Positions 50,789 through 59,318 of a stretch of 64,000 nucleotides of DNA are shown piece by piece (position 1 is the first letter of the stretch; each line of letters begins with the position of its first letter). This DNA comes from Tsuneonella sediminis. Its GTDB lineage: Bacteria; Pseudomonadota; Alphaproteobacteria; Sphingomonadales; Sphingomonadaceae. The DNA lies in assembly GCF_051912845.1 (NCBI RefSeq), contig NZ_JBNCBU010000003.1, positions 62,001-126,000 of the forward strand, in the 5' to 3' direction. Both the position numbers and the translations under genes were made by a program. Below the pieces are notes generated by a model that made no database searches, was not told the origin of the DNA, and saw only the letters and a program-made list of their open reading frames with translations.

Positions 50789-51409
50789 TTAGACCGAAGA
50801 GAGGCGGAGGATCGCCAGCTCGGTTCTGTTTTTCACGCCGCACTTGTCGAATATGCGGTGAAGGTAGATCTTGATCGTGCCCTCGGTGGTGCCGAGAGCG
50901 GCGGCAATCTCCTTGTTCCGGCGGCCTTCCCCGACGAACTCGACGATCCGTCGTTCCCGTTCGCTCAGGCCCTCGATCGGCGAAGCCGCTCTGGCGCCCG
51001 AGGCGATGGCCAAGGTGCGGTCGAGGATCTCGCCGCTGATGTACCGGGAACCGGCCAGGACCTGCCCGATCGCCTCTTCGATATGAAGTTCGGCGCCCTG
51101 TTTGAAAACGATCCCGTTCACGCCCGCGTGCATAGCCTCGAGGAGGCGCGAATCCTCTATCTCTGCGCAAAGCAGGATGACCGGTATGTCGTTGCCGGCC
51201 GAGCGCAGGCGCTGAAGCACCTCCACGCCGTCGAGGCCGGGCATGCGCACGTCGAGAACGGCCAGATCGGGCATCGTTTGCGTGATCGCCTCGAGCACGG
51301 CCGTGCCGTCCCCGACAGACGCGACGATCTCCATTCCGAGCGAATGAAGCATCCCTTCCACTCCGGACCGCAGAAAGGCGTGGTCGTCGGCAAGGACAAT
51401 CCTGATCAT
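50789..51409 (-). CDS. NarL/LuxR-family response regulator
   Basis: A 206-residue two-component regulator. The ATG at 51409 overlaps the kinase stop (ATGA). The receiver domain has D8/D9, phospho-acceptor D53 in LAVLDVRMPGLDG and a C-terminal LuxR HTH (about 140-206) with LSERERRIVEFVGEGRRNKEIAAALGTTEGTI. It belongs with the kinase directly upstream. The regulon is unknown; the opposite-strand FabH-like gene beyond the kinase is a candidate target by proximity. Confidence 0.93.
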   Translation of the reverse strand: MIRIVLADDHAFLRSGVEGMLHSLGMEIVASVGDGTAVLEAITQTMPDLAVLDVRMPGLDGVEVLQRLRSAGNDIPVILLCAEIEDSRLLEAMHAGVNGIVFKQGAELHIEEAIGQVLAGSRYISGEILDRTLAIASGARAASPIEGLSERERRIVEFVGEGRRNKEIAAALGTTEGTIKIYLHRIFDKCGVKNRTELAILRLSSV

Positions 51410-52962
51410 GCGAGACACCTTTCAGGCAAAGTGATTTCGAGCCGGGTGTTGCCTGGGTACGACTGGACCGCCAGCGTGCCGCCCAGGGAGGAAACGCGGT
51501 CGTGGATCGAGCGCGGAAGCCTCGGCGCGGCATCTTCGAAACCCCGTCCGTCGTCCTCTATCACGATCCGCAGGCCCGCGCTGGTGATCGCCGCGTCGAC
51601 TATGGCCCGTCTCGCCGCTCCGTGCCGGACCGCGTTCGCGACCGCCTCGCGCAGGATCTGCTGCAGCTCGAATACCAGCGATGCCGGGGCCATGATCGAA
51701 TCCTGCGCCCGGATCAGCTCGACCGATATCCCCCACCCTTCAGAAAGTCTTCCGAGCAGGAGGGCAATTTCGGTCAGGAGGTTTCGGCTCCCCGTGCGCG
51801 GCGTGCCGGCCCTGAGGCTCGCGATCACGTCCCGGACGGACGCCTGCTCGACACCGAGGCTCCGGCTGATCTGGTCGAGTTCGGGCAGCGGGTCGCGTCC
51901 CTCCGATATGATCTTGCGTAGCGAAGCCAGGCGAAAGACAGCCCCGGCGAGCGATTGCGAGACGCTGTCATGCAGATCGCGAGCGATGTCGGCACGTACC
52001 CGCGTCACGCTTGCATTGCGGCCCGACGCCTCGATCTGGTCGCGGTCGAGCGCGCGAGAAAGTTCATGCCCGACCAGCTGCGCTATCCCAATGTGATCGA
52101 CCCCGACGCCGGCGATCCCGGCCAGCACGAGGTGTCCGCGGCCAGTGTTGCCCGAAAGCGGGACGAACAATCCGCTGACGGGCAGCGCCGCGGCGGGATC
52201 CCGGAGAAGCGGTGAAACCGAACCGATGGCCCTTATCCGGCCGTCCGGATCGCGGACGAGGGAACGTCCTCGCACTCGATCGAACAGATGCGCGTGAGCG
52301 TCTATCGGCTCGTCGTGGCCTGCCTCTGCTTCGTCTCGCACGAGCGAGCCGGCAAATCTTCTCAGGGTGGAGGGTTCGCCGTTCCACCGCCACGCAAGGA
52401 GCGCGCCTCCGGCACCGGTCTCGCGCATGGCGTATTGCAGCAAGCGCTCGAACAGAGGCGAGTTGGCTTCGGGAAGATCATACGGGAAGGGTTCGATCGT
52501 CGCGGTTTTGCGCTCGTGCGCGAACCAGACGAAGATGAACACCATCACGGCCATGAAGCTCGCGCGGCGGACGAACTTCAGCGGGTCGACGTCCAGTCCG
52601 GCGGTTATCAACAGCAAGCCTTCGGCAGCGAACGCAAGGCACAGTAGCAACCCGAATGCGAGGCCCGACCGCCAGCTCCAGCTGATCACCACAGCGAGGA
52701 CGAGGAATGCGAGGAAAGCGATAAAGGGGCTGACGAGATCGGAATCGGCGGACTGGGTAAAATACAGGGCCAGAAAGAACGCCGCGCAGTCGACCGCGAG
52801 AGACAGCGAACGCAGCCTGAAGTCGATCCACCAATTCGACCAGGCGATCTTTGCTTCGATTGCGGCGATCACGAGGTACACGGCGAAAATCGCTGCGCCG
52901 AGTTGACCTCCCCGTACCGGCTGCTTGGGATCCAAACCGATCCACACGACGAACATCAGCAC
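51406..52962 (-). CDS. NarL-type sensor histidine kinase (HisKA_3)
   Basis: A membrane sensor kinase of at least 518 residues. The start shown is GTG 52962; an ATG lies two codons later. The N-terminal half has about five to six membrane helices (within residues 1-150), then a GAF-like region (about 165-310), HisKA_3 with H331 in ARDLHDSVSQSL, and HATPase_c with LREAVANAVRHG, IEDDGRGF and the C-terminal LEITLP. The frame stays open far upstream (to beyond 53115) and encodes plausible protein including RYRSARLIAVTRLVLV, but no ATG, GTG or TTG occurs there, so the true start is uncertain. Confidence 0.85.
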   Translation of the reverse strand: MLMFVVWIGLDPKQPVRGGQLGAAIFAVYLVIAAIEAKIAWSNWWIDFRLRSLSLAVDCAAFFLALYFTQSADSDLVSPFIAFLAFLVLAVVISWSWRSGLAFGLLLCLAFAAEGLLLITAGLDVDPLKFVRRASFMAVMVFIFVWFAHERKTATIEPFPYDLPEANSPLFERLLQYAMRETGAGGALLAWRWNGEPSTLRRFAGSLVRDEAEAGHDEPIDAHAHLFDRVRGRSLVRDPDGRIRAIGSVSPLLRDPAAALPVSGLFVPLSGNTGRGHLVLAGIAGVGVDHIGIAQLVGHELSRALDRDQIEASGRNASVTRVRADIARDLHDSVSQSLAGAVFRLASLRKIISEGRDPLPELDQISRSLGVEQASVRDVIASLRAGTPRTGSRNLLTEIALLLGRLSEGWGISVELIRAQDSIMAPASLVFELQQILREAVANAVRHGAARRAIVDAAITSAGLRIVIEDDGRGFEDAAPRLPRSIHDRVSSLGGTLAVQSYPGNTRLEITLPERCLA

Positions 52963-53254
52963 CAGAACCAGCCTGGTGACCGCGATCAGCCGCGCGGACC
53001 GGTAGCGGAAGATCCCTTCCGGGCTATTTGCGAACCATGTGAAGATTTTCGTCCTGCCTGACCTGGGTTCGAAACCCGCGAACTGTCTGGATTTGTAGAC
53101 TTTACTCCCGGCTTTGCCGGACTTGCAGTCATCGAAAGTAAGGGGCGGCTTCCCATCCGGCAGAATGCCCTGCGCCTGATCCCGGCAAGGCAGGGGAGGC
53201 GAAGTCCGTAGCGCTTCTCTTGCCGCTCGGCGTGCGCGGGCCTAATCGGCGGCG
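52963..53254. other. Divergent spacer between sensor kinase and FabH-like synthase
   Basis: A 292-base region without a confident gene. The kinase frame continues through most of it on the minus strand without a start codon. A GGGTTTCGAACCC hairpin-like dyad falls within about 53065-53082. No clear promoter could be named by eye. It presumably holds promoters for both flanking genes. Confidence 0.5.
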
Positions 53255-54376
53255 ATGCCCAGCCCCGTCATTTCGGCCACCGGCCTGTTCACGCCTCCGC
53301 AGACGATCTCGAACGAGGAACTCGTCGACAGCTTCAACGCGTTCGTCACGCGCCACAACGCCGAACACGCGGCCGAGATCGCGGCCGGCGAGATTGCCCC
53401 GCTCGAGCCGAGTTCCGTCGAATTCATCGAGAAGGCGAGCGGAATCAGGTCGCGCCACGTCATCGACAAGGCGAACGTTCTCGATCCCGCGACGATGTGC
53501 CCCCGCATTCCCGAACGCGGCAACGACGAATTGTCGATCATGGCCGAGATCGGGGTGGCCGCGGCCAGGCAAGCCCTCGAACGTGCGGGGCGCGATCCCA
53601 GCGAAGTCGACGCGGTGCTGTGCGCAGCGTCGAACATGCAGCGCGCCTATCCTGCCATGGCCATCGAGATCCAGCACGCGCTGGGGATCGAGGGTTTCGG
53701 CTTCGACATGAATGTCGCCTGTTCTTCGGCGACCTTCGGGATCCAGACGGCCGCGGACTACATCCGGGCGGGGAACGCGCGCAGCGTCCTCGTGGTCAGT
53801 CCCGAAATCACCAGCGGGCACCTCAACTGGCAGGACCGCGACAGCCATTTCATCTTCGGCGATGTCGCGACCGCCGTGCTCGTCGAGGACGGGGACATCG
53901 CGCCGGCGGCTCGCTGGGACATTCTCGGAACGAAGCTCAAGACGGTCTTTTCCAACAACATCCGGAACAATTTCGGCTTCCTCAACCGGACCGCGCCCGA
54001 GTCCCGCGACGAGGCGGACAAGCTGTTCGTCCAGGAGGGCCGCAAGGTTTTCAAGGAGGTGGTTCCGATGGTCGCGGCGATGATCGTCGAGGAAGCGCAG
54101 CGGCTGGGCATCGACCCGGCCGGTCTGCGCCGGCTCTGGCTCCACCAGGCGAACGCGGGGATGAACCGGCTGATCGCGCACAAGGCATTGGGACACGAGG
54201 CAAGCCCCGACGAGAGTCCCACGGTTCTCGATACCTACGCCAACACGTCGAGTGCGGGATCAATCATCGCCTTTCACAAGCACTCAGACGATCTGGCCAC
54301 GGGGGACATCGGCCTGATCTGTTCGTTCGGCGCCGGCTATTCGGCCGGAACCGTGTTCGTGCGGAAGGCCGGCTGA
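53255..54376 (+). CDS. 3-oxoacyl-ACP synthase III-like (FabH-like) protein
   Basis: Thiolase-fold condensing enzyme of 373 residues, longer than classical FabH (about 320). The catalytic triad is C156 in NVACSSATFG, H297 in WLHQANAG and N330 in YANTSSAGS. The length and the acidic N-terminal insert resemble the long FabH group such as Pseudomonas PA3286, which primes synthesis from medium-chain acyl-CoA. That relation is recognised by length and motifs, not by alignment. It is divergent from a NarL-type two-component pair. Its substrate is unproven. Confidence 0.85.
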   Translation: MPSPVISATGLFTPPQTISNEELVDSFNAFVTRHNAEHAAEIAAGEIAPLEPSSVEFIEKASGIRSRHVIDKANVLDPATMCPRIPERGNDELSIMAEIGVAAARQALERAGRDPSEVDAVLCAASNMQRAYPAMAIEIQHALGIEGFGFDMNVACSSATFGIQTAADYIRAGNARSVLVVSPEITSGHLNWQDRDSHFIFGDVATAVLVEDGDIAPAARWDILGTKLKTVFSNNIRNNFGFLNRTAPESRDEADKLFVQEGRKVFKEVVPMVAAMIVEEAQRLGIDPAGLRRLWLHQANAGMNRLIAHKALGHEASPDESPTVLDTYANTSSAGSIIAFHKHSDDLATGDIGLICSFGAGYSAGTVFVRKAG

Positions 54377-54425
54377 ACCGGTTTCTCTTGTGACCGGCGG
54401 GTCCAGCACCTAAGCCTTCGGGTCT

Positions 54426-55175
54426 ATGGCCGGAGAAATACTCGATAACAGGGGCCGGGGGGACGCGCACTGGCGGTTGCCGCCGGTCCATCCCGAGGGA
54501 CGCAAGTTCGCCCTGATTGCCGGCGCTGCCAGCCTCGTTACCGCGCTCCTCGCGTGGGAGACGCTGGCGTGGCCGCTCGCCTTCCTGACGATCGGCATCC
54601 TCGCCTTCTTCCGCGATCCGGAGCGGGTCGTGCCGCAGGGGGACGACCTGATCGTTTCGCCAGCTGACGGCCTCGTCTCCCTGATTGCCGAGGTCGAACC
54701 GCCCGAAGAACTGGTGGTAGCGGATGGCAGCGGGAGCCGCGGGCTCGCGCCGGGCCCGATCACGCGGGTCTCGATCTTCATGTCGGCGTTCGACGTGCAC
54801 ATCAACCGTGCGCCAATCGGAGGTACCGTAAGGCGGCTGGTCTATATCCCCGGCAAGTTCATGAATGCGGACCTCGACAAGGCGAGCGAGGAGAACGAGC
54901 GCCAGCACATGCTGATCGAGCGGACTGACGGACTGCTGATCGGTTTCACCCAGATCGCCGGTCTGGTCGCGAGGCGCATTGTTCCCTTCGTCAAGCCCGG
55001 CGACCTGGTCGCCGCGGGTCAGCGGGTCGGGCTGATCCGGTTCGGCAGCAGGGTGGATGTCTATCTTCCTGCCGGAACCGCCGCAAAGGTCGTGCTGGGC
55101 CAGACGGTCGTGGCGGGGGAAACTGTGCTCGCGGAAGCGGGCGCGCAGCAATTGATCGAAGGGGTCAGCCAGTAA
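54426..55175 (+). CDS. psd: Phosphatidylserine decarboxylase proenzyme
   Basis: Makes phosphatidylethanolamine from phosphatidylserine at the inner membrane. The 249-residue protein has a membrane-associated N-terminus (about 29-62), FFRDPERVVPQ, SPADGLVSLI, a FMSAFDVHINRAP segment, and the self-cleavage site RFGS with the pyruvoyl-forming Ser at 208 (G207-S208). This short type II form is common in alphaproteobacteria. Its TAA stop shares one base with the pssA ATG (TAATG), so the two are translationally coupled. Confidence 0.94.
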   Translation: MAGEILDNRGRGDAHWRLPPVHPEGRKFALIAGAASLVTALLAWETLAWPLAFLTIGILAFFRDPERVVPQGDDLIVSPADGLVSLIAEVEPPEELVVADGSGSRGLAPGPITRVSIFMSAFDVHINRAPIGGTVRRLVYIPGKFMNADLDKASEENERQHMLIERTDGLLIGFTQIAGLVARRIVPFVKPGDLVAAGQRVGLIRFGSRVDVYLPAGTAAKVVLGQTVVAGETVLAEAGAQQLIEGVSQ

Positions 55176-56023
55176 TGTCCGAGCAACCGCGCGTTGGACC
55201 CAAGGCGGCCGAGGACGAAACCCCGCTGCGCCAGCAGGGGCGCATGCAGGGGCTTCCGATGCGAGCAGTCCTGCCGAATGCCATTACCGCCGCGGCGCTG
55301 TGCGCAGGATTGACCGGCATCCGTTTTGCGATCGACGGCATGTGGCGCGAGGCGGTCATCGCCGTCATCCTCGCCGGAGTTCTCGACGGGATCGACGGAC
55401 GCGCCGCGCGCCTTCTCAAGGCCCAGTCGCGGTTCGGCGCCGAGCTTGACAGCCTGGCCGATTCGCTGAGTTTCGGGACCGCGCCCGCGCTCATCCTCTT
55501 TCTCTGGTCGCTGGGCGATCTTCTGCGAATCGGATGGTTCGCGGCCCTTGCATTCGCCATTTCGGGCGCGTTGCGGCTGGCGCGGTTCAACGCGCAGATC
55601 GACGTCAAGGAACAGCCGCACAAGTCGGCCGGTTTCCTCACCGGCGTACCCGCCCCCGTTGGAGCGGGCCTCGCATTCCTGCCAATCTACTTGTGGATGG
55701 CAACCGGCGACGAAACCTTCCGGGACCCGCTGCTCGTGGCGCCGTGGACCGTCCTGGTGGCGTTCCTGATGATCTCGAATCTCGCAACGTTGAGCTGGGG
55801 CCGCATGCGTCCGCGCCGGGACGTGCGGCTGGGGGTCATTGCGGTGGTCGGGATGGTATTCGCCGCGCTGCTGCTCGAACCGTGGTGGACCCTTGCGGCG
55901 ATCTGCCTTGTCTACCTGGCGACGTTGCCGTGGTCGATCCTGCGCTACGCCCGAATCAGGCGGCAACGCGCAGCGGGGCCGATACCCGCGCCGTTCGACG
56001 CTGCGACGGGCGACCTGCACTGA
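55175..56023 (+). CDS. pssA: CDP-diacylglycerol--serine O-phosphatidyltransferase
   Basis: Integral membrane enzyme making phosphatidylserine, the substrate of Psd. The 282-residue protein has the CDP-alcohol phosphotransferase motif as DGIDGRAAR...GAELDSLADS (DGxDGxxAR-x8-GxxxDxxxD, about 70-92) and about eight hydrophobic segments. The C-terminal tail ends in a small arginine-rich region. Its last 68 bases overlap a small gene on the opposite strand. The psd-pssA order is standard. Confidence 0.94.
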   Translation: MSEQPRVGPKAAEDETPLRQQGRMQGLPMRAVLPNAITAAALCAGLTGIRFAIDGMWREAVIAVILAGVLDGIDGRAARLLKAQSRFGAELDSLADSLSFGTAPALILFLWSLGDLLRIGWFAALAFAISGALRLARFNAQIDVKEQPHKSAGFLTGVPAPVGAGLAFLPIYLWMATGDETFRDPLLVAPWTVLVAFLMISNLATLSWGRMRPRRDVRLGVIAVVGMVFAALLLEPWWTLAAICLVYLATLPWSILRYARIRRQRAAGPIPAPFDAATGDLH

Positions 56024-56225
56024 GAGTAACGGGACGCAGCGCCGGCATGCGCGCGCCGTCAGCACCGTCCATGGTCACGGTGATCATCCGGACCGCATCA
56101 CTGCGCGCAAGCTCGCGACGCACGTGCCGGAACGCATTGCGGCCGCGCACGGCGCAATCGGCAAGGGTCAGCGCGCTGGTGATGGCGACAACGGCGAACA
56201 GCAGCGCGAGCAGGATGGCGGTCAT
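55956..56225 (-). CDS. Small single-pass membrane protein, unknown function
   Basis: An 89-residue predicted protein starting MTAILLALLFAVVAITSALTLAD, with one N-terminal membrane helix (about 3-23) followed by a basic cytoplasmic tail (RGRNAFRHVRRELARSDAVRMITVTMDG) and an Arg-rich end. Its last 68 bases lie antisense to the pssA 3' end. A LexA-like box lies 97 bases upstream of its start. It is not recognised as a known family. The signal for being real is the coherent TM-plus-basic layout; the overlap and lack of a strong RBS lower confidence. Confidence 0.55.
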   Translation of the reverse strand: MTAILLALLFAVVAITSALTLADCAVRGRNAFRHVRRELARSDAVRMITVTMDGADGARMPALRPVTLSAGRPSQRRTARVSAPLRVAA

Positions 56226-56566
56226 CGATCGATACCTTCAATGCGGCACAGGCACGTTGACAGCCTGTGGACAACCAGTGGAAACCACCAGGCCGCGAGA
56301 CGTTCCCGCGACCTGAGTTTTGTTCCCTGTATGTTCTCTCTCGTCAAGAGAATTCGCGCCAAGATTCGCTTTTTCCGCGACGAATTGAGGCTGGATTTAT
56401 CGCCGACGGGACGCTAAGGGCCGCGCCGTTCGACACGGTTCCAGCCGTCTTGGCGGCGGCTTCGCGTCGGACAAATCCACATGGAGAGCGCCACATACCG
56501 GTGCCGGCCAGCGGGATCTCCGCACGGTTCCAGCTCTCCAGAGGCTCAACCGGAAAGGAATTACCT
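56226..56566. other. 341-base spacer upstream of rpsB
   Basis: The longest gene-poor stretch in the window. It holds a TTGACA at 56257-56262 without a convincing -10, the LexA-like box at 56322-56336, and a 28-codon open frame at 56331-56417 starting MFSLVKRIRAKIRFF, whose ATG lies inside that box and which has no RBS of its own. The last 150 bases presumably form the rpsB leader; I could not identify a named leader motif. Confidence 0.6.
56322..56336. promoter_or_regulatory. LexA-like SOS box GTTC-N7-GTTC
   Basis: GTTCCCTGTATGTTC matches the alphaproteobacterial LexA site GTTC-N7-GTTC exactly; read on the other strand it is GAACATACAGGGAAC. A further GTTC occurs at 56302-56305. It lies between the small membrane gene (-) and rpsB (+). 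The short motif can arise by chance, so regulation is inferred. Confidence 0.45.
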
Positions 56567-57337
<771 letters not shown>

Positions 57338-57363
57338 CGCCCGCCTCGCATGTCCCGATTACC

Positions 57364-57391
57364 GGCGCCGGGACGCATCGCTCCCGGCGCC
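57364..57391 (+). terminator. rpsB-tsf intergenic hairpin (attenuator-like)
   Basis: GGCGCCGGGA (57364-57373) pairs with TCCCGGCGCC (57382-57391), a 10-bp stem with an 8-base loop, in the 83-base rpsB-tsf spacer. A partial terminator at this site is known in E. coli and would set the S2 to EF-Ts ratio. No T-run follows, so the strength is uncertain. Confidence 0.5.
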
Positions 57392-57420
57392 ACATTGCTT
57401 GCAAGACAAAGGAATTGAAC

Positions 57421-58347
57421 ATGGCTGCTTTCACCGCCGCCGACGTGAAGAACCTGCGCGAGAAGACCGGCGCCGGGATGATGGACGCCAAGAAGGCCCT
57501 CGAAGCCTCCAACGGCGACATCGAGGCCGCGGTCGACGCGCTGCGCGCCAAGGGCCTCGCCACCGCTGCCAAGAAGTCGAGCCGCACTGCGGCCGAAGGC
57601 CTTGTCGGCGTCGCCGTCGAGGGTACCCGCGGCGTGGCAGTCGAGGTTAACTCGGAAACCGACTTCGTTGCCAAGAACGACAAGTTCCAGGACTTCGTCC
57701 GCAAGGTAACCGAGGTCGCGCTCAACGAGGGATCGGCTGACGTCGAGGCGCTCAAGGCCGCCGGCTACCCCGACGGTGGTACGGTTGCCGACAAGCTGAC
57801 CGACAACGTCGCGACCATCGGTGAGAACCAGCAGATCCGCCGCCTCAAGCACGTCTCGGTCACCGATGGCGTCGTGGTGCCCTACATGCACAACGCGGCA
57901 GCGCCGAACCTCGGCAAGATCGGCGTGCTCGTGGCGCTCGAATCTTCGGCCGACAAGGGCGCGCTCGAGGCGCTGGGCAAGAGCCTTGCGATGCACATCG
58001 CCGCGGCGTTCCCGCAGGCGCTCGACGCCGACGGCCTCGACCCCGAGGTGATCGAGCGCGAACGCAAGGTCGCCGCCGAGAAGGCTGCCGAAAGCGGCAA
58101 GCCCGCCGAGGTCCAGGCCAAGATGGTCGACGGGGCGATCGCCAAGTTCGCCAAGGAGAACGCGCTTCTGAGCCAGGTCTTCGTGATGGACAACAAGACC
58201 CCCATCAGCGAAGTCGTGGCCAAGGCCGGCAAGGATGCCGGCGCGCCGATCACGCTCAAGGACTACGTCCGCTTCCAGCTCGGCGAAGGGATCGAGAAGG
58301 AAGAAACCGACTTCGCCGCCGAGGTGGCCGCCGCGGTCAAGGGCTGA
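57421..58347 (+). CDS. tsf: Translation elongation factor Ts
   Basis: Guanine nucleotide exchange factor for EF-Tu, 308 residues. The ATG at 57421 (AAAGGAATTGAAC before it) starts MAAFTAADVKNLREKTGAGMMDAKKAL, the UBA-like domain (about 1-50). The EF-Tu-binding core has SETDFVAKN, and the later subdomains end YVRFQLGEGIEKEE. A strong terminator follows at 58385. It lies downstream of rpsB with a hairpin in the spacer. Confidence 0.97.
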   Translation: MAAFTAADVKNLREKTGAGMMDAKKALEASNGDIEAAVDALRAKGLATAAKKSSRTAAEGLVGVAVEGTRGVAVEVNSETDFVAKNDKFQDFVRKVTEVALNEGSADVEALKAAGYPDGGTVADKLTDNVATIGENQQIRRLKHVSVTDGVVVPYMHNAAAPNLGKIGVLVALESSADKGALEALGKSLAMHIAAAFPQALDADGLDPEVIERERKVAAEKAAESGKPAEVQAKMVDGAIAKFAKENALLSQVFVMDNKTPISEVVAKAGKDAGAPITLKDYVRFQLGEGIEKEETDFAAEVAAAVKG

Positions 58348-58382
58348 GCGCTTCGACCCAAGAGCCATCCAGGGCTAACCGA

Positions 58383-59264
58383 TCACGGCCGCCGGAGCGA
58401 TCCGGCGGCCGTTTTGGTGTGACGGGGCTGCAGGTCGATCACCCAAACCTCGGCCCGGGTGAACAACCGGAATGGCAGCAGGCTCGTCCCGATGCCCGCG
58501 CTGGTGACAAGCGTGTTGGCTCCTTCGCGTACCACCCCGCAGGCGTACCGGTTCCCGTAGCGCGAGTTCGTGACCGGTGCGCCGCCACCCGGCCAGGCGA
58601 TCTGGCCGCAATGCGTATGGCCCGAGAGCATCAGGCCGGTACCGGTCGGAAGGTTGGGGAAGGGATCGGGGCTGTGGCTCAGCACCACTCCGCCGCGGCC
58701 GTGAGCTGCGAATTCTTCGGTCACGCGGGTAACTGCGGCGCGCCCGGTAAAGCTGTCGTCGATGCCGCCGACGAGCAATCCGCCAATGTCGACGACCTCG
58801 TTTCGCAGCAGTCCGATCCCGACCCGCTGCAGCTCGCGTTCGAGTTGGCCAACGCTGCGCCAGTGGTCGTGATTGCCCGGGACGGCCAGCTTGACCGCAT
58901 CCGGATCGATCCGAGCAAGCGGCGCGACTGACTCCCGGGTGGAATAGCGGCGGGTTGCGAGCGACCGGTCGGTCACGAAATCGCCCGCGAACAGAACCAT
59001 GTCGGGATGCAGGGCGTTCACCTGTCTCACGATTCGCGCCAGCCGTCGGGGCGGCATGTCGGGACCGCCTACGTGAATGTCGCTGAGCAGGACGATACGG
59101 CGAGGCGTGCGGTCCCCATCGACAACCGGGACCGTCGCCGTCAGCCGGCGGACGACCGGATCGCCGGTGGTATCGTGCCACGCGCGCGCCGCGAGACCGA
59201 GCAGCAGCCCGCTCGCGACCAGCATCCAGACAATCGTGCGGGGCTTTCCCTTTGCGCGCTCCAT
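58383..59264 (-). CDS. Membrane-anchored metallophosphoesterase
   Basis: A 293-residue calcineurin-like phosphoesterase with an N-terminal anchor (about 11-30, IVWMLVASGLLLGLAARAW). Metal motifs are SDIHVGG, AGDFVTD, GNHDHW and GHTHCGQ (about 60, 94, 129 and 212), with a conserved SHSP. Relatives include YaeI-type and UDP-2,3-diacylglucosamine-like hydrolases that act on phospholipids; the substrate here is unknown. It is the only gene breaking the plus-strand run between tsf and pyrH, and its C-terminal codons coincide with the tsf terminator. Confidence 0.88.
   Translation of the reverse strand: MERAKGKPRTIVWMLVASGLLLGLAARAWHDTTGDPVVRRLTATVPVVDGDRTPRRIVLLSDIHVGGPDMPPRRLARIVRQVNALHPDMVLFAGDFVTDRSLATRRYSTRESVAPLARIDPDAVKLAVPGNHDHWRSVGQLERELQRVGIGLLRNEVVDIGGLLVGGIDDSFTGRAAVTRVTEEFAAHGRGGVVLSHSPDPFPNLPTGTGLMLSGHTHCGQIAWPGGGAPVTNSRYGNRYACGVVREGANTLVTSAGIGTSLLPFRLFTRAEVWVIDLQPRHTKTAAGSLRRP
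58385..58412 (+). terminator. Intrinsic terminator of tsf
   Basis: ACGGCCGCCGGA (58385-58396) pairs perfectly with TCCGGCGGCCGT (58401-58412) over a GCGA loop and runs into TTT, a textbook plus-strand terminator. It lies inside the 3' end of the metallophosphoesterase gene on the opposite strand. Confidence 0.88.
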
Positions 59265-59318
59265 GCTTCGTGGCTAAGGAGCCGCAACCCCAGTCGCAAC
59301 TTGGAAAAACATCTCCCC

